NCBI GenBank assembly: GCA_009668015.1
Contig: WJYB01000015.1
Coordinates: 21,916-85,915 of the forward strand
DNA from: Enterobacteriaceae bacterium RIT714
Lineage (GTDB): Bacteria > Pseudomonadota > Gammaproteobacteria > Enterobacterales > Enterobacteriaceae
Direction of reading: 5' to 3'
Length of the DNA stretch: 64,000 nt
Shown piece after piece: positions 31,069 to 42,748 of the stretch. The translations under genes were made by a program, and so were the position numbers. Positions within the stretch are counted from its first letter, which is position 1. Every line of letters starts with the position of its first letter. The notes under the pieces are model-generated. The model ran no database searches. It was not told the origin of the DNA and saw only the letters and a list, made by a program, of their open reading frames with translations.

Positions 31069-31809
31069 TTACATACGACCGGTGTAATGCCAGGCCAGAT
31101 AGCGCAGGAGTTTAATCTGTCGCTTGATGCGACTCGGTTGGGATAAGAGTCGGTACAGCCACTCCAGCCCCAGATTCTGCCACACCTTAGGCGCTCGTTT
31201 CACATGCCCGGTGAAGACATCATACGTCCCACCAACGCCCATATAGAGCGCATCCGGGCACACCTGACGGCAGTCGCGCATCAGGATTTCCTGACGTGGG
31301 GATCCCATCGCCACCGTCACAATCTTTGCGCCGCTGTCGCGAACACGCTCAAAGAGTGCCTGACGCTCTTCCGGTTTGAAGTATCCGTCCTGACTCCCGA
31401 CAATATTCACGTTCCACTGGTCGCGGAGTTTTTGCTCCGTCTGTGCCAGAACGTCCGGCTTGCCGCCAATCAAAAACACCGGCGTCCCCTGCTGGCCAGC
31501 CCGCGCCATCAGCGCTTCCCACAGGTCAGCCCCGGCGACGCGAGAAACCTGGGCCTGCGGATACTTTTTACGAATCGAGCGGACCACGCTGATGCCATCC
31601 GCATATTTAAACTCAGCGGCTTCAATCAGGCTTTTGACTTCCGCGTTATCTTCAATCGCCAGCATTTTTTCCGCATTAATCGCCACCAGCGTACCGGATT
31701 TAATCTGGCCACCGGCACACAGATAATCCAGCGCATGCTGCATATCACGCCAGCCAATCAGCTGCAGGCCGCGCAGCGTGTAAACCGGCGCAGAGGTCAT
31801 GTCAGTCAT
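31069..31809 (-). CDS. wecG: UDP-ManNAcA transferase WecG (ECA lipid II synthesis)
   Basis: WecG/TagA/CpsF-family glycosyltransferase that adds ManNAcA to undecaprenyl-PP-GlcNAc, giving lipid II of ECA at the cytoplasmic membrane face. 246 residues, the E. coli length. Family motifs [16 protein letters not shown] (with the catalytic-type Asp), [11 protein letters not shown] and [12 protein letters not shown]; the basic C-terminal tail ([17 protein letters not shown]) probably contacts the membrane. Last gene of the ECA operon, 12 bases after wzyE. Confidence 0.96.
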   Translation of the reverse strand: MTDMTSAPVYTLRGLQLIGWRDMQHALDYLCAGGQIKSGTLVAINAEKMLAIEDNAEVKSLIEAAEFKYADGISVVRSIRKKYPQAQVSRVAGADLWEALMARAGQQGTPVFLIGGKPDVLAQTEQKLRDQWNVNIVGSQDGYFKPEERQALFERVRDSGAKIVTVAMGSPRQEILMRDCRQVCPDALYMGVGGTYDVFTGHVKRAPKVWQNLGLEWLYRLLSQPSRIKRQIKLLRYLAWHYTGRM

Positions 31810-31821
31810 TATTATCCTTAC

Positions 31822-33171
31822 TCAGACTTGGGAAAGCGTCCTGACGGGCCGGGGCTCGCGCCTGTGAACCAGGCCCGCGCAGTCAAACAGCCAGTACAAC
31901 AGTTTCGCCAGTAACAGGCAGATACCAAATACCACCATGAAAAACACCACGCGCGAGACAAACGAATCAAGCCCTTCGCGCGCCAGAACAATCATATTGA
32001 AAATGGCACCAAAACAGAAACTGTGCAAAATCGCGGCTTTGTAGCGATTGGTTTCTTCGTTTCCGCGCACGTAGAGCCAGTCAAACCATTTGATAATCAG
32101 GCCAACGGCCAGCGCCCCTGGCAGAATAAACCAGACGCCCCCCATCACCACCAGCGAGCCAATCAGCGTCGGAGAGATAGCCAGCCCGGAATGGTTGTTC
32201 AGCACTTCCCAGGTGAAGTAGTTTGCCGTATTCAGCACAATGCCCGGGCGATCTGGCCAGAGCCAGGTCGGAATAAAGACGTAAAAATCGCGCACGATCG
32301 GTGCCAACCCCTGAAACTCGATTTTGTCGTAGTTTTGCAGCAGCAGCGCCAGGTTTTCCCACGGCGAGAAGGTGTCGCGGGTGAGGTACAGGAAGGTGTA
32401 AAACGCCTCGTCACCGCTCACGTCCAGGCCATAGCGCTTCAGCGCCAGCCAGAACATGCCTACGATACCAAACACGCCCGCAGCAACCAGCATCCACAAA
32501 GAGATCCAACCGCGAATAATGCCGATAAACAGGAAGATAGCGAAGGCGATAATGATGTTGGCGCGAGTCCCGCCGACAATCATGTACGTCAGCAAGCCAA
32601 ATGCCACCGTGCTGACGAGGAAAAAGAGCCATGCCTTACTGTTCTGATGGAGAAAATAGACCACCAGCATCGCCGGAATGAAGAAGTAGAAGAATCTTTT
32701 CAGCGCCACGCCGGAGACCTCAGCCGAAAATATCTGGCTGTAGGAGTGCAGCTTAAACAGCAAGAAGCCGTTGTGCATAAAGAAGATGCCGACGCTCACC
32801 AGCGCAATAATCATCAACATCACCCAGGTCAGGTGCGTTTCGACACGGTTCATGGTGAACAGCGGGCGGCGCGGGCCGCGGCTGACAGGCCGTAGACGCG
32901 TTTTATACGTCACGTAGTAAACCGCGTAGAAACAGGTCGCTGATAACAACGCCTGCATCATGATCTCTGGCGGCGCTACGCCCACGTCAAAACGGAAAAC
33001 CAGAATGCTGGTCAACGGGAAACCAAAGAAAAACGTCAGTAAAAACAGCAACGAAAAGAAGACGTTGAAGTTGAAACGCACGCGGCGGAACTCAAACCAG
33101 GTCAGCGTCGCGATAAACAGCGAGCTCAGAAGCCAAATCACCAATAAACCGCTAAATTGCAACTGGCTCAT
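31822..33171 (-). CDS. wzyE: ECA polysaccharide polymerase WzyE
   Basis: Integral inner-membrane polymerase that joins ECA trisaccharide repeats in the periplasm. 449 residues (E. coli 450) with about 11 hydrophobic segments; conserved loop [13 protein letters not shown] and [16 protein letters not shown]. Start set at MSQLQFSG (33171), which overlaps the wecF stop in ATGA and has the family length; 13 upstream in-frame codons lie within wecF. Confidence 0.95.
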   Translation of the reverse strand: MSQLQFSGLLVIWLLSSLFIATLTWFEFRRVRFNFNVFFSLLFLLTFFFGFPLTSILVFRFDVGVAPPEIMMQALLSATCFYAVYYVTYKTRLRPVSRGPRRPLFTMNRVETHLTWVMLMIIALVSVGIFFMHNGFLLFKLHSYSQIFSAEVSGVALKRFFYFFIPAMLVVYFLHQNSKAWLFFLVSTVAFGLLTYMIVGGTRANIIIAFAIFLFIGIIRGWISLWMLVAAGVFGIVGMFWLALKRYGLDVSGDEAFYTFLYLTRDTFSPWENLALLLQNYDKIEFQGLAPIVRDFYVFIPTWLWPDRPGIVLNTANYFTWEVLNNHSGLAISPTLIGSLVVMGGVWFILPGALAVGLIIKWFDWLYVRGNEETNRYKAAILHSFCFGAIFNMIVLAREGLDSFVSRVVFFMVVFGICLLLAKLLYWLFDCAGLVHRREPRPVRTLSQV

Positions 33172-34247
33172 GCCGTGTCTCCTGAAGCAATTCGCAGCGC
33201 CTGATGCCACGGCGCCAGGTAATTTGGGCTGAAAAAGTCGATGGCATTTTTATCCACCAGCGCCAGCTGACGCTGCGCTTCGCGCACCACACTCTCATTC
33301 AGAGAATCCGTGGTAAACAGTACCGGAATATTCTGCTCGGCCATGTCCTGCCAGAAGGGGTTTTCACGATTCAGGACACACGGGATCCCCGCCTGAATCA
33401 GCAGACACAGCGTCCCAATCCCCTGCTGGCGTGCGAAGATGAAGTAACCGAGATCGCACTGGCGAAGCAGCGCCAGGTAATCGCTAAACTCCAGCTTCTC
33501 ACTGAGAATTTGTAAATTGTCCGCACTGAATAACGACAGCCCGCTCTGGCGAACCTCCGCAATATAGGCGTCATTATTAGCAGGATAGCCCATCGGCACA
33601 ATAACGTTCACCGTATCGCCAAACTGCTGATGTACGGCCTGCAAGGCGGCAATATGTTCGTTGCTGCGATCGCCAGAGTTACCGACCAGAATAGTCAGCT
33701 TACCCTCGCGATGCGCTTCGTTCGCCATACCGTTGAGCGCAGGATCCATGCGGGTCGGGAAGTAAAGCAACTCGCCGCGTACGTTCGGATGCTGTTGCGC
33801 AAAATAGTTAAGGTCGCCGCGGGTGGCAAACACGCACCCCACGCGCCCCTGAGCCATCCGGCGCAGCGGATAGAACAGCCGGAATTTCCAGCCGCGGGAG
33901 ACTTCGTACAAATCCGCGCCCCAGATATGCCAGCTAAACTGCGCAGGCTTGATATCACCCTTAAGCAAAGCCAGCCATAAACCGGTATTAAACTGCCCGT
34001 GAAATAAGAAACGTTGCTCGCGATTCGCTTTAGCCCTGGCAATAACCGCTTTTGCCAGCGTCGTTTTGTCTGGCCAGAAGGTTAACGACAGCGCAGGACA
34101 GGCGGCGCTCAGGCCATTATCCTTTCCCACCACCATAAACTCGCGCGCGTCAGCGCTCGTTGTCGCCAGGTCATCGTTGAAGAACCGTAAAACGGTTTGG
34201 TTGTGATGCGGAATATCCGAACCCAACACGTGAATCAGTGTCGTCAT
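33168..34247 (-). CDS. wecF: TDP-Fuc4NAc transferase WecF (ECA lipid III synthesis)
   Basis: Adds 4-acetamido-4,6-dideoxygalactose to ECA lipid II. 359 residues, as E. coli WecF/RffT; start [20 protein letters not shown]. Conserved segments [29 protein letters not shown] and [15 protein letters not shown]. It overlaps wzxE (start) and wzyE (stop) by 4 bases each. Confidence 0.96.
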   Translation of the reverse strand: MTTLIHVLGSDIPHHNQTVLRFFNDDLATTSADAREFMVVGKDNGLSAACPALSLTFWPDKTTLAKAVIARAKANREQRFLFHGQFNTGLWLALLKGDIKPAQFSWHIWGADLYEVSRGWKFRLFYPLRRMAQGRVGCVFATRGDLNYFAQQHPNVRGELLYFPTRMDPALNGMANEAHREGKLTILVGNSGDRSNEHIAALQAVHQQFGDTVNVIVPMGYPANNDAYIAEVRQSGLSLFSADNLQILSEKLEFSDYLALLRQCDLGYFIFARQQGIGTLCLLIQAGIPCVLNRENPFWQDMAEQNIPVLFTTDSLNESVVREAQRQLALVDKNAIDFFSPNYLAPWHQALRIASGDTA

Positions 34248-35494
34248 GCGCGTCTACGCCAAAGTAAAAATACGCCGCAACAGGCAGCAAAATAAACGAT
34301 GTAAGTGGCCATGTAGGCCTGAGCCGCACCCAGTGCGCCATGTATCGGGATCAGCCAGTGAGAGAAAGCAGTCAAGAGCGCGAACTGGCCGATCTCCGCC
34401 ACGATATACAGCCGCAGCGACGCTTTGGCAATCACCAGATAACCGAAAACGTAAGCACCCACTTTCAGTACATCGCCCACCAGCTGCCAGGCAAACAGAT
34501 CGCGCATCGCGGTAAATTTCGCGGAAAACAGCAGCCAGATGGCGAAATCACGCAGCAACCAGACGGTCAAACTGGCGGCGGCCACTGCGGGAAGCACAAA
34601 ACGCAGTGAGCGGCCAATTTCGCGGGTAATCTCTTGCTTCAGCGTCAGACGCGACAAGGTTGGCAGCAAATAGACGCTAAAAGAAGCCGTAATAAACTGA
34701 AGGTAGGCATCTGAAATACTGCTCACCCCTTGCCAGATGCCCACTTCATCCCAGCTGTAATGCGCTGCCAGCAAGTTTCGCATCATCACGTAGGCGACGG
34801 GAAGCGTAACGGAGGTAATCAGCGCCATCAGGGTGAATTTCCCCAATTGCCCTGCCAGAACCTTGTCCCATTGCGGCTTGAGATAATGCAGTGGGATGGT
34901 GCGCCTGCGTATCATCATAAACGCCGCCGGAATCACCACCAGCGCAGGCACCAGCGCCAGGCCCAGCAGAGCGCCTTCATAACCACCAAGACGATAGCAG
35001 ACGTAATAGGCAACCACGCCAATCAGACTGCCCAGAATCAACGCCAGCGCGTTTCCGGCAGCGTCGCGAAAGCCTTTCATCAGGGCTAACAGCAGGTTGG
35101 CCCAGGCGATCCCCATTTGCACCAGTGCCACCAGACGCACCAGCCCCTGATACTGCGCATTGCCAAATAATCCGACGCTGATGGGAGCGGCCGCCAGTAA
35201 AAACACGACCGCCAGCAGCGTTGAGAAACCCAGCACCATCGCCGAAGACGTGCCAACCACTTTACGCAAAGAGGCGGGATCATCATGATATTGCGCGACA
35301 TATTTGGTCACGCCGTTAAAAATACCCGCCCCCGCCAGAACGCCAAGCACGGTGACTAACTGGCGGAAGTTTCCCGCCTGTCCGACGCCGGAGGGACCAA
35401 ACGAGACCGCCAGAAGCTTAACAACCAGCAGCCCTACGCCAATCTTGACGAGTGTGGACGCGGCGGTCCACACCGATGCTTTAGCCAAAGACAT
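34244..35494 (-). CDS. wzxE: ECA lipid III flippase WzxE
   Basis: Polysaccharide-transport/MOP-family flippase that moves undecaprenyl-PP trisaccharide across the inner membrane. 416 residues, the E. coli length, about 12 helices. N-terminus [20 protein letters not shown], conserved [14 protein letters not shown]. One base separates its start from the wecE stop; 4-base overlap with wecF. Confidence 0.96.
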   Translation of the reverse strand: MSLAKASVWTAASTLVKIGVGLLVVKLLAVSFGPSGVGQAGNFRQLVTVLGVLAGAGIFNGVTKYVAQYHDDPASLRKVVGTSSAMVLGFSTLLAVVFLLAAAPISVGLFGNAQYQGLVRLVALVQMGIAWANLLLALMKGFRDAAGNALALILGSLIGVVAYYVCYRLGGYEGALLGLALVPALVVIPAAFMMIRRRTIPLHYLKPQWDKVLAGQLGKFTLMALITSVTLPVAYVMMRNLLAAHYSWDEVGIWQGVSSISDAYLQFITASFSVYLLPTLSRLTLKQEITREIGRSLRFVLPAVAAASLTVWLLRDFAIWLLFSAKFTAMRDLFAWQLVGDVLKVGAYVFGYLVIAKASLRLYIVAEIGQFALLTAFSHWLIPIHGALGAAQAYMATYIVYFAACCGVFLLWRRRA

Positions 35495-35495
35495 A

Positions 35496-36626
35496 TCAGC
35501 GGAAATAGCTCAGAAGGGTACTGATGACGGTACGCTGATTCACTGGCGCGAGGTTGTAGAAAAGCGGCAAGCGAAGCAAACGCTCACTTTCTTTGGTCGT
35601 ATGGCGGTCTTCACCCACAAAAGTGCCGAACGCTTCTCCCGCCGGGCTGGAATGGAGCGGAATGTAATGGAACACCGCCATAATTTCCGCTTCTTTCAGA
35701 TACGAAATCAGCTCGCTGCGGTCTTCGTTGTCGCGCATTTTGATGTAAAACATGTGCGCATTGTGAACGCAGTCTGCCGGGATCGTCGGCAGTTCGATAC
35801 GTCCTTTTTGTGCCAGCGGCAACAGCGCGTCGTAATAGGTTTGCCACAGGGACAGACGCTGCTGGTTGATACGTTCAGCGGCCTCAAGCTGTGCCCACAG
35901 ATAGGCCGCCTGCAGGTCAGCCATCAGATAGCTGGAACCGATGTCGCGCCAGGTGTATTTATCGACTTGTCCGCGGAAAAACTGACTGCGGTTAGTGCCT
36001 TTTTCCCGAATCACCTCAGCACGTTCCACCAGCGCGCGGTCGTTAATCAGCGTCGCGCCGCCTTCACCGCCTGCGGTGTAGTTTTTGGTTTCATGGAAAC
36101 TGAAGCAGCCGATGTGGCCGATCGTACCCAGCGCGCGGCCTTTGTAGGTGGACATGACACCCTGAGCGGCGTCTTCTACCACAAACAGATTATACTTTTT
36201 CGCGAGCGCCATAATGGTGTCCATTTCACAGGCCACTCCCGCGTAATGAACCGGAACGATCGCCCGCGTTTTATCGGTGATTGCCGCTTCAATACCGTTT
36301 TCGTCGATGTTCATGGTGTCCGGGCGGATATCGACAAAGACAATTTTTGCGCCGCGCAAGACGAACGCATTGGCGGTGGATACGAAGGTGTAGCTTGGCA
36401 TGATGACCTCGTCACCCGGCTGGATGTCCAGCAGCAGTGCGGCCATCTCCAGCGACGCGGTGCAGGACGGCGTCAGCAATACTTTTGCGCTCTGAAAACG
36501 CTGTTCCATCCACTGCTGGCAGCGACGGGTAAAACCACCGTCACCACAAAGCTTACCGCTGGCCATCGCTGACTGCATGTAATCGAGTTCGGTTCCCACA
36601 ATGGGAGGCGCGTTAAAGGGAATCAT
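35496..36626 (-). CDS. wecE: TDP-4-oxo-6-deoxyglucose transaminase WecE
   Basis: PLP-dependent DegT/AryC1 aminotransferase that makes TDP-Fuc4N for ECA. 376 residues, N-terminus MIPFNAPPIVGTELDYMQSA. PLP lysine in FHETKNYTAGGEGG; cofactor Asp in VVEDAAQGVM. Lies between wecD (4 bases upstream) and wzxE (1 base downstream). Confidence 0.96.
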   Translation of the reverse strand: MIPFNAPPIVGTELDYMQSAMASGKLCGDGGFTRRCQQWMEQRFQSAKVLLTPSCTASLEMAALLLDIQPGDEVIMPSYTFVSTANAFVLRGAKIVFVDIRPDTMNIDENGIEAAITDKTRAIVPVHYAGVACEMDTIMALAKKYNLFVVEDAAQGVMSTYKGRALGTIGHIGCFSFHETKNYTAGGEGGATLINDRALVERAEVIREKGTNRSQFFRGQVDKYTWRDIGSSYLMADLQAAYLWAQLEAAERINQQRLSLWQTYYDALLPLAQKGRIELPTIPADCVHNAHMFYIKMRDNEDRSELISYLKEAEIMAVFHYIPLHSSPAGEAFGTFVGEDRHTTKESERLLRLPLFYNLAPVNQRTVISTLLSYFR

Positions 36627-36630
36627 CTTG

Positions 36631-37305
36631 TCACCTGTATAGCCAGTAAGCGGTGGTGTCTATGTTGCCACCGCTTGCAATGTAACGTTTAAGCGCGGCG
36701 GTGTTGCCCATCTGGGTCGCCACCCGCAAAGTTGATAGCTGACGCTTCGCTGCCCAATGAATGGCGGCCTGCATCAGTTTGTCACCCATTCCGCGTCCGG
36801 CAAGAAGGCCAATTCGCGCTTCCCGCTCGTTTAGCTGACGCAAAGAAACAAAAGCCTGAATCTGGCCTTCCTGACGGCGAAAAACCAGACACTCATGATC
36901 AAACGTGCCTTTAACGGCGTTTTCTATCCACTGCGCGTAAAAACGGCCACTGTCGTCAGATGCATACCACGGTGCGCGGAATCGGCTCTGAGCAAAGGCA
37001 AGCGCGGCCATCTGGCGCAGTTCGGGGATATCCTGGTCAGTCGCGATCTCTTCATCTGACGGCTCGCAAGGGGTCACCGCAATGGTCAGATCCACTTCTC
37101 CCTCAACCAGCTGAAAACCCAGCTGTTGAAGGCCATCAAGATAGTCGGTGCGCCCGGCCGGGATTTTGGCTTGAACGCGCTGCCACGGCGAGAGATCGGA
37201 AGCCGTCAGCGCAGGGGCGTCATCGTGAAAACGCACGATCGCCGAAGAGAGACCAAAAAACTGGTTCTCCCAGACGAGTGGCTCAATACTGGCGTGGACG
37301 CGCAC
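36631..37305 (-). CDS. wecD: TDP-Fuc4N acetyltransferase WecD
   Basis: GNAT-family N-acetyltransferase that makes TDP-Fuc4NAc from TDP-Fuc4N for ECA. 224 residues, as in E. coli, with the acetyl-CoA site in [16 protein letters not shown]. Start assigned to GTG 37305, giving (M)[16 protein letters not shown]; this starts inside the last 23 bases of rffH in another frame. No ATG fits: the frame stays open upstream through rffH to 37473 but that segment is not family-like. Confidence 0.9.
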   Translation of the reverse strand: MRVHASIEPLVWENQFFGLSSAIVRFHDDAPALTASDLSPWQRVQAKIPAGRTDYLDGLQQLGFQLVEGEVDLTIAVTPCEPSDEEIATDQDIPELRQMAALAFAQSRFRAPWYASDDSGRFYAQWIENAVKGTFDHECLVFRRQEGQIQAFVSLRQLNEREARIGLLAGRGMGDKLMQAAIHWAAKRQLSTLRVATQMGNTAALKRYIASGGNIDTTAYWLYR

Positions 37306-38164
37306 GAAGCAACTCCAGCAAATACTGGCCGTAGCCGGTTTTGGACAGCTGGCTTGCGGCGCGTTTGACGCCTTCATCGTCGAGCCAGCCATTGCGCCAT
37401 GCAATCTCTTCCAGGCAGGCGATCTTAAACCCCTGACGCTTCTCGACCGTCTGCACAAAGGTGCTGGCCTCAATCAGGCTGTCGTGCGTGCCGGTATCAA
37501 GCCAGGCAAAACCACGGCCTAACAATTCAACGGTCAGTTTTCCATCGTCCAGATACATCTGGTTGATGGAGGTGATCTCCAGTTCACCACGCGCAGACGG
37601 TTTCACCCGCTTTGCGTAATCGACCACGTTATGGTCATAGAAATACAGCCCCGTAACAGCCCAGTTGGATTTAGGCTCTTTGGGCTTTTCTTCGAGCGAG
37701 ATGGCGCGGAAATTGTCGTCAAACTCCACTACACCAAAACGCTCAGGATCCATCACCTGATAACCAAAAACAGTAGCGCCTTCAGCGCGGGCAGCAACCT
37801 GGCGTAGCTTGGGGCTAAACCCCTGACCGAAGAAGATATTATCCCCGAGCACCAGGCAGGATGATTCACCGTTCAAAAACGATTCGCCAATGATAAACGC
37901 CTGCGCCAGCCCGTCAGGACTCGGTTGTTCCGCATAGTGCAGTTCGATACCAAATTCAGAACCGTCTCCCAAAAGACGCTGATAAGAAGTTCTGTCTTCC
38001 GGTGTGGTGATGATCAAAATCTCGCGAATACCGGCCAGCATAAGCACGGAAATCGGGTAATAAATCATTGGCTTATCGTATACAGGCAACAGCTGTTTTG
38101 ACACCCCGCGAGTAATGGGATGCAGACGTGTTCCTGAACCACCCGCCAGAATAATACCTTTCAT
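37283..38164 (-). CDS. rffH: Glucose-1-phosphate thymidylyltransferase RffH
   Basis: Makes TDP-glucose from glucose-1-P and dTTP (RmlA type), for TDP-Fuc4NAc. 293 residues; nucleotide-binding start [16 protein letters not shown], then [26 protein letters not shown] and ITSINQMYL. The 3' end overlaps wecD by 23 bases. Confidence 0.96.
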   Translation of the reverse strand: MKGIILAGGSGTRLHPITRGVSKQLLPVYDKPMIYYPISVLMLAGIREILIITTPEDRTSYQRLLGDGSEFGIELHYAEQPSPDGLAQAFIIGESFLNGESSCLVLGDNIFFGQGFSPKLRQVAARAEGATVFGYQVMDPERFGVVEFDDNFRAISLEEKPKEPKSNWAVTGLYFYDHNVVDYAKRVKPSARGELEITSINQMYLDDGKLTVELLGRGFAWLDTGTHDSLIEASTFVQTVEKRQGFKIACLEEIAWRNGWLDDEGVKRAASQLSKTGYGQYLLELLRARPRQY

Positions 38165-38178
38165 AGATTCCCCTTGCG

Positions 38179-39252
38179 TTATCCCTGAAGACCCAGACGC
38201 TCGCCCTGATAGCTACCATCTAACACCTGCTGCCACCAGGCTTCATTGGCCAGATACCACTGCACCGTTTTACGGATGCCGCTTTCAAAGGTTTCTTGCG
38301 GCGTCCAGCCTAAATCACGTTCAATCTTCGATGCATCAATGGCATAGCGAAGATCATGACCCGGTCTGTCGGCCACATAGGTGATCAAATCGCGATAATG
38401 ATCCACGCCGCCCGGTTTAACAGGAACCAGTTCTTCCAGAAGCGCGCAAATGGTGGTCACGACATCCAGATTTTTGCGCTCATTATGGCCGCCGATATTA
38501 TAGGTTTCGCCTGGCTTGCCCTGGGTGGCAACCAGATAAAGCGCGCGCGCATGGTCTTCGACATACAGCCAGTCCCGAATTTGCTGTCCGTTGCCATAGA
38601 CCGGCAGCGGTTTGCCGGCCACTGCGTTGAGAATCACCAGTGGGATCAGTTTTTCCGGGAAATGGTACGGACCGTAGTTGTTGGAACAGTTGGTCACCAG
38701 CGCGGGAAGGCCATAGGTTCTCTGCCAGGCGCGAACCAGATGATCGCTGCTGGCTTTCGACGCTGAGTAAGGGCTACTTGGCGCATAAGGTGTGGTTTCA
38801 GTGAAGAAATCATCCGTTGAATGCAGATCCCCGTACACTTCATCGGTCGAGATGTGGTGGAAGCGGAATTGCGTTTTTTTATCGCCTGATAAGCCACTCC
38901 AGAATGCCCGCGCAGTCTCAAGCAGATTGTAGGTGCCGACAATATTTGTCTCGATGAACACCGCCGGACCGTCAATAGAACGGTCAACATGGCTTTCTGC
39001 GGCCAGATGCATCACGACATCAGGCTGCCAGGTCGAAAAGACTTTTTTTAACGCGTCACGATCGCAAATATCGACGTGCTCAAAGGCAAAGCGTGGGTCG
39101 TTCGCCACCGGAGCCAGAGAGGCTAAATTGCCCGCGTAGGTTAACTTATCCACCACCACAACAGAGTCCGCTGTGTGCTGGATAATATGGCGGACGACGG
39201 CGGAACCAATAAAGCCCGCGCCGCCGGTAACGAGGATCCGTTTCACCGCCAC
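38179..39252 (-). CDS. rffG: dTDP-glucose 4,6-dehydratase RffG
   Basis: Second step of TDP-Fuc4NAc synthesis (RmlB type). 357 residues (E. coli 355); NAD-binding [12 protein letters not shown], catalytic triad region [10 protein letters not shown] and [11 protein letters not shown]. It starts [11 protein letters not shown], 10 bases inside the wecC 3' end, and ends 14 bases before rffH. Confidence 0.96.
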   Translation of the reverse strand: MAVKRILVTGGAGFIGSAVVRHIIQHTADSVVVVDKLTYAGNLASLAPVANDPRFAFEHVDICDRDALKKVFSTWQPDVVMHLAAESHVDRSIDGPAVFIETNIVGTYNLLETARAFWSGLSGDKKTQFRFHHISTDEVYGDLHSTDDFFTETTPYAPSSPYSASKASSDHLVRAWQRTYGLPALVTNCSNNYGPYHFPEKLIPLVILNAVAGKPLPVYGNGQQIRDWLYVEDHARALYLVATQGKPGETYNIGGHNERKNLDVVTTICALLEELVPVKPGGVDHYRDLITYVADRPGHDLRYAIDASKIERDLGWTPQETFESGIRKTVQWYLANEAWWQQVLDGSYQGERLGLQG

Positions 39253-40505
39253 ACTCCTTTAGTATCAACAATATGATGCTGATGCACGGCATCGGCGCTG
39301 ACGGCTTTAAACTCGTTATGATCCACCAGCAGAACCAGTACATCTGCGGTTTTTAGCGCATCGTCCAGCGTCGTGAGCTGGCATTGCCCGGCCAGTTTCT
39401 TAGGCAAGGTGTGAATATTGGGCTCAACGACCAGCGTTTCCCCGGTATGCCAGGCGGCAATCATCTCGGCAATTCCCATTGCCGGGCTTTCGCGCAGATC
39501 GTCAATATTGGGTTTAAAGGCCAGACCGAAGCAGGCAATTTTTAGCTCGCTGGCACGTTTGCCACTTTCGGCCAGGCAATCGGCAACGGTAGCTTTGACC
39601 TGGTTCATGACCCAGTGCGGTTTGCCATCGTTCACTTCGCGCGCGGTACGGATCAGGCGAGCCTGCTCCGGGTTTTGCGCCACGATAAACCAGGGATCCA
39701 CGGCGATACAGTGACCGCCCACACCCGGGCCTGGCTGAAGAATATTGACCCGTGGATGGCGATTCGCCAGGCGGATGAGTTCCCAGACGTTGATTCCCTG
39801 ATCGGCGCAAATCAGCGACAACTCGTTGGCAAAGGCGATGTTGACATCACGGAAGCTGTTTTCTGTGAGCTTGCACATTTCAGCCGTCCGGGAGTTGGTA
39901 ACAACGCACTCGCCTTCGAGGAAAATGTTGTAGAGCTCGCTGGCACGCGCGGAACAGACAGGCGTCATCCCGCCGATCACGCGATCGTTTTTAATCAGCT
40001 CAACCATGACCTGACCCGGTAAAACGCGTTCCGGGCAATAGGCGATATTGATGTCAGCCTGCTCTCCCGCCTGCTGCGGGAAGGTCAAATCAGGACGCGC
40101 TTCTGCCAGCCACTGCGCCATTTGCTCAGTCGCTCCCACCGGAGAAGTGGACTCCAGAATCACCAGAGCGCCTTTCTTCAGCACCGGCGCGATCGATTTC
40201 GCCGCCGCTTCGACGTAAACCATATCCGGCTCATGCTCGCCCTTAAATGGCGTGGGAACCGCAATCAGATAAGCGTCGGCCTCAACCGGCGTCGTGCTGG
40301 CCTTGAGAAAACCGCCTTCGACCGCCGTTTTGACCACGGTATCGAGATCGGGCTCGACGATATGAATTTCACCCCGGTTGATGGTATCAACCGCATGTTG
40401 GTTGATATCCACCCCGACAACTTGCTTTTGACGCGATGCAAAGGCTGCTGCTGTAGGCAGTCCAATGTAGCCAAGACCAATGACAGAGATGACAGAAAAA
40501 CTCAT
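39243..40505 (-). CDS. wecC: UDP-ManNAc dehydrogenase WecC
   Basis: Oxidises UDP-N-acetylmannosamine to UDP-ManNAcA. 420 residues, the E. coli length. NAD-binding [15 protein letters not shown], catalytic Cys in [13 protein letters not shown], and C-terminal substrate domain ([20 protein letters not shown]). It overlaps wecB (stop) by 4 bases and rffG (start) by 10. Confidence 0.97.
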   Translation of the reverse strand: MSFSVISVIGLGYIGLPTAAAFASRQKQVVGVDINQHAVDTINRGEIHIVEPDLDTVVKTAVEGGFLKASTTPVEADAYLIAVPTPFKGEHEPDMVYVEAAAKSIAPVLKKGALVILESTSPVGATEQMAQWLAEARPDLTFPQQAGEQADINIAYCPERVLPGQVMVELIKNDRVIGGMTPVCSARASELYNIFLEGECVVTNSRTAEMCKLTENSFRDVNIAFANELSLICADQGINVWELIRLANRHPRVNILQPGPGVGGHCIAVDPWFIVAQNPEQARLIRTAREVNDGKPHWVMNQVKATVADCLAESGKRASELKIACFGLAFKPNIDDLRESPAMGIAEMIAAWHTGETLVVEPNIHTLPKKLAGQCQLTTLDDALKTADVLVLLVDHNEFKAVSADAVHQHHIVDTKGVWR

Positions 40506-41632
40506 AGCGATACCCGATTGTGTTTAAGTGCATGCAAAATACGGCTGCAGGCTTGTCCGTCACCATAAGGATTATGCGCGTGACTCATCGCCTGGTACTC
40601 TTTTTCGTCGTGCAGCAGGCGCGTGACCTCGTCCACCAGACGTTTTGTCTCGGTTCCCACCAGTCGTACCGTTCCGGCTTTAATCGCCTCCGGACGTTCG
40701 GTGGTTTCACGCATAACCAGCACCGGTTTACCCAGAGATGGCGCCTCCTCCTGAATCCCGCCGGAGTCCGTCAGAATTAACCATGCATGATTCATTAACC
40801 AGACGAACGGCAGGTAATCCTGCGGCTCAATCAGAATCACGTTATCAATATGGCCCAGAATGCGGTTTACCGGCTCGCTAACGTTAGGATTGAGGTGTAC
40901 CGGATAGACAATTTGAACATCTTTATTTTGTGCAGCAATCTCCGCCAGCGCGTGACAGATTTGCTCAAATCCACGGCCAAAGCTCTCGCGGCGGTGTCCG
41001 GTGACCAGAATCATCTTCCTGTCACTGGAGAGGAACGGATAATTTTCTTCCAGTTCGGCTCGCAGCGTATCGCTGGCCATCACGCGATCGCGAACCCAGA
41101 TCAGCGCGTCAATCACCGTATTTCCGGTGACGAAAATTTTATTATCCGCGATGTTTTCGCGCAGAAGGTTCTGCCGGGAGTTTTCGGTTGGCGCGAAGTG
41201 ATACATCGCCAGATGACCCGTAAGCGTACGGTTAGCCTCTTCAGGCCACGGAGAATAGAGATCGCCGGTGCGTAAACCCGCTTCAACATGCCCCACCGGA
41301 ATCCGCTGGTAGAACGCCGCCAGGCTTGTCGCGATAGTGGTAGTGGTATCGCCGTGAACCAACACCACGTCAGGCTTAAAAGACTCCAGAATAGGTTTTA
41401 GCCCTTCCAGAATACGGCAGGTAATCTCGGTCAATCCTTGTCCCGGTTTCATAATATTTAGATCGTAGTCGGGAACAATGGAAAAGAGATTTAAGACCTG
41501 ATCAAGCATCTCCCGATGCTGCGCGGTGACGCAAACTTTGGCCTCAAACCAGGGGTCATTTGCAAGGGCATGAACCAGAGGTGCCATCTTGATGGCCTCC
41601 GGCCTTGTGCCAAATACGGTAAGTACTTTCAC
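40502..41632 (-). CDS. wecB: UDP-GlcNAc 2-epimerase WecB
   Basis: Non-hydrolysing epimerase making UDP-ManNAc from UDP-GlcNAc for ECA. 376 residues; N-terminus [38 protein letters not shown] and [19 protein letters not shown] motifs. Follows wzzE by 56 bases. Confidence 0.97.
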   Translation of the reverse strand: MKVLTVFGTRPEAIKMAPLVHALANDPWFEAKVCVTAQHREMLDQVLNLFSIVPDYDLNIMKPGQGLTEITCRILEGLKPILESFKPDVVLVHGDTTTTIATSLAAFYQRIPVGHVEAGLRTGDLYSPWPEEANRTLTGHLAMYHFAPTENSRQNLLRENIADNKIFVTGNTVIDALIWVRDRVMASDTLRAELEENYPFLSSDRKMILVTGHRRESFGRGFEQICHALAEIAAQNKDVQIVYPVHLNPNVSEPVNRILGHIDNVILIEPQDYLPFVWLMNHAWLILTDSGGIQEEAPSLGKPVLVMRETTERPEAIKAGTVRLVGTETKRLVDEVTRLLHDEKEYQAMSHAHNPYGDGQACSRILHALKHNRVSL

Positions 41633-41688
41633 ATCGATTCTCTTCGATTAGGCGATGAAGGCCGGAGCCTTCATCGTAGACGGCGTTC

Positions 41689-42735
41689 TTAATTTGTGCG
41701 ACGACGCGTTAACGCCACGCCAGCGCCCGTCAGCGCGCCCACAATCCCCCACATGATCATCAGGAATGCGCGACGCGGACTATCGCGTTTTACAGGTTCT
41801 TCAGGCGTTCGCAAATAACGATAGGTCTGAAAACGCGGATCCAGCGTTGGCCCCACATTCAGGGTATTCAGCATTGCGCGGTTTTGATCGTAGTCGAGAT
41901 CAAATTCAGGGCCAACAGCCTGCAGATTTTCAAGACGTGCCTGCAGCATCGGGCGGCCCAGCAGGAACATCTCTGAGTCTGGCAACTCATCAGCGGGGAC
42001 GTCGGTTTCACTGCGGGAAATATTGCGCTGCTCGGCAATTTTCAGAGCTTGTTCAATGTTATGAACGCGGCGGGAGAATATCGCTTTCGCCACTTCTTCC
42101 TGACGCTTCACCTGCGCCTTCATTTGAATCGTGCGTGCTGCCCATGCGCCTTTCAGCTCATCATTCAGATGGCTCGCAGCACGCTGGCTGGCAAAGGCGA
42201 CATACTGACGCAGAAGGTTATTGGCGTCCGGCGCGGTTTCTGCAATCAGCTTAACGCTGTCATTGATATTGCGCAGAATATCACCGGGCATAAACTGGAT
42301 GTTGTTGATCAGGTCATCAAGCAGAGCGGCGTCAGCCTTACTGTTACCCACCATACGCTGCTTGTAGTAATCCGTCTGAGACCAGAAATCGCGACGCGTA
42401 TCCCAGGAGGCCAGCTGCATGATGAACTCTTTATAAGACTCGTCCATCACCGAAGGTTGATCCGAAGAAGCGAGGTTGGCCTTAATGTCGAGGTTACGCA
42501 GGAATTGCTGCTGCGAGTAAAAACCGCTCAGCATATTGACCGTTGGTCTGTCTGTTATCGCCGTAGCGCTCCACTCTTGTTTTGCAAAAAAGGTATACGC
42601 CAGCGCCAACAGCGCGAACCCCAGCGCGATTCCTGCAATCCATAGCTTGCCCGCCCATAAGACTCGAAACAATCCACGAATATCCAGTTCATTCTCAGTT
42701 ACCACTGATTTCGCTCCCGCCAACGGTTGAGTCAT
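41689..42735 (-). CDS. wzzE: ECA chain-length regulator WzzE
   Basis: Wzz/PCP-1 family inner-membrane co-polymerase setting ECA chain length and cyclic ECA formation. 348 residues, as in E. coli. Transmembrane helix 1 about 30-52 (KLWIAGIALGFALLALAYTF) and helix 2 about 324-342, the latter preceded by the proline-containing RDSPRRAFLMIMWGI. A periplasmic coiled domain lies between. The GTG at 42738 and the ATG at 42735 are adjacent; GGGA lies 5 bases before the ATG. Confidence 0.96.
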   Translation of the reverse strand: MTQPLAGAKSVVTENELDIRGLFRVLWAGKLWIAGIALGFALLALAYTFFAKQEWSATAITDRPTVNMLSGFYSQQQFLRNLDIKANLASSDQPSVMDESYKEFIMQLASWDTRRDFWSQTDYYKQRMVGNSKADAALLDDLINNIQFMPGDILRNINDSVKLIAETAPDANNLLRQYVAFASQRAASHLNDELKGAWAARTIQMKAQVKRQEEVAKAIFSRRVHNIEQALKIAEQRNISRSETDVPADELPDSEMFLLGRPMLQARLENLQAVGPEFDLDYDQNRAMLNTLNVGPTLDPRFQTYRYLRTPEEPVKRDSPRRAFLMIMWGIVGALTGAGVALTRRRTN

Positions 42736-42748
42736 CACAATCCCGGTT

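Noticed and set aside
35304..36572. 422-codon plus-strand open frame opposite wzxE/wecE
   Set aside because: Antisense shadow spanning two ECA genes; composition typical of reverse reading of coding DNA.
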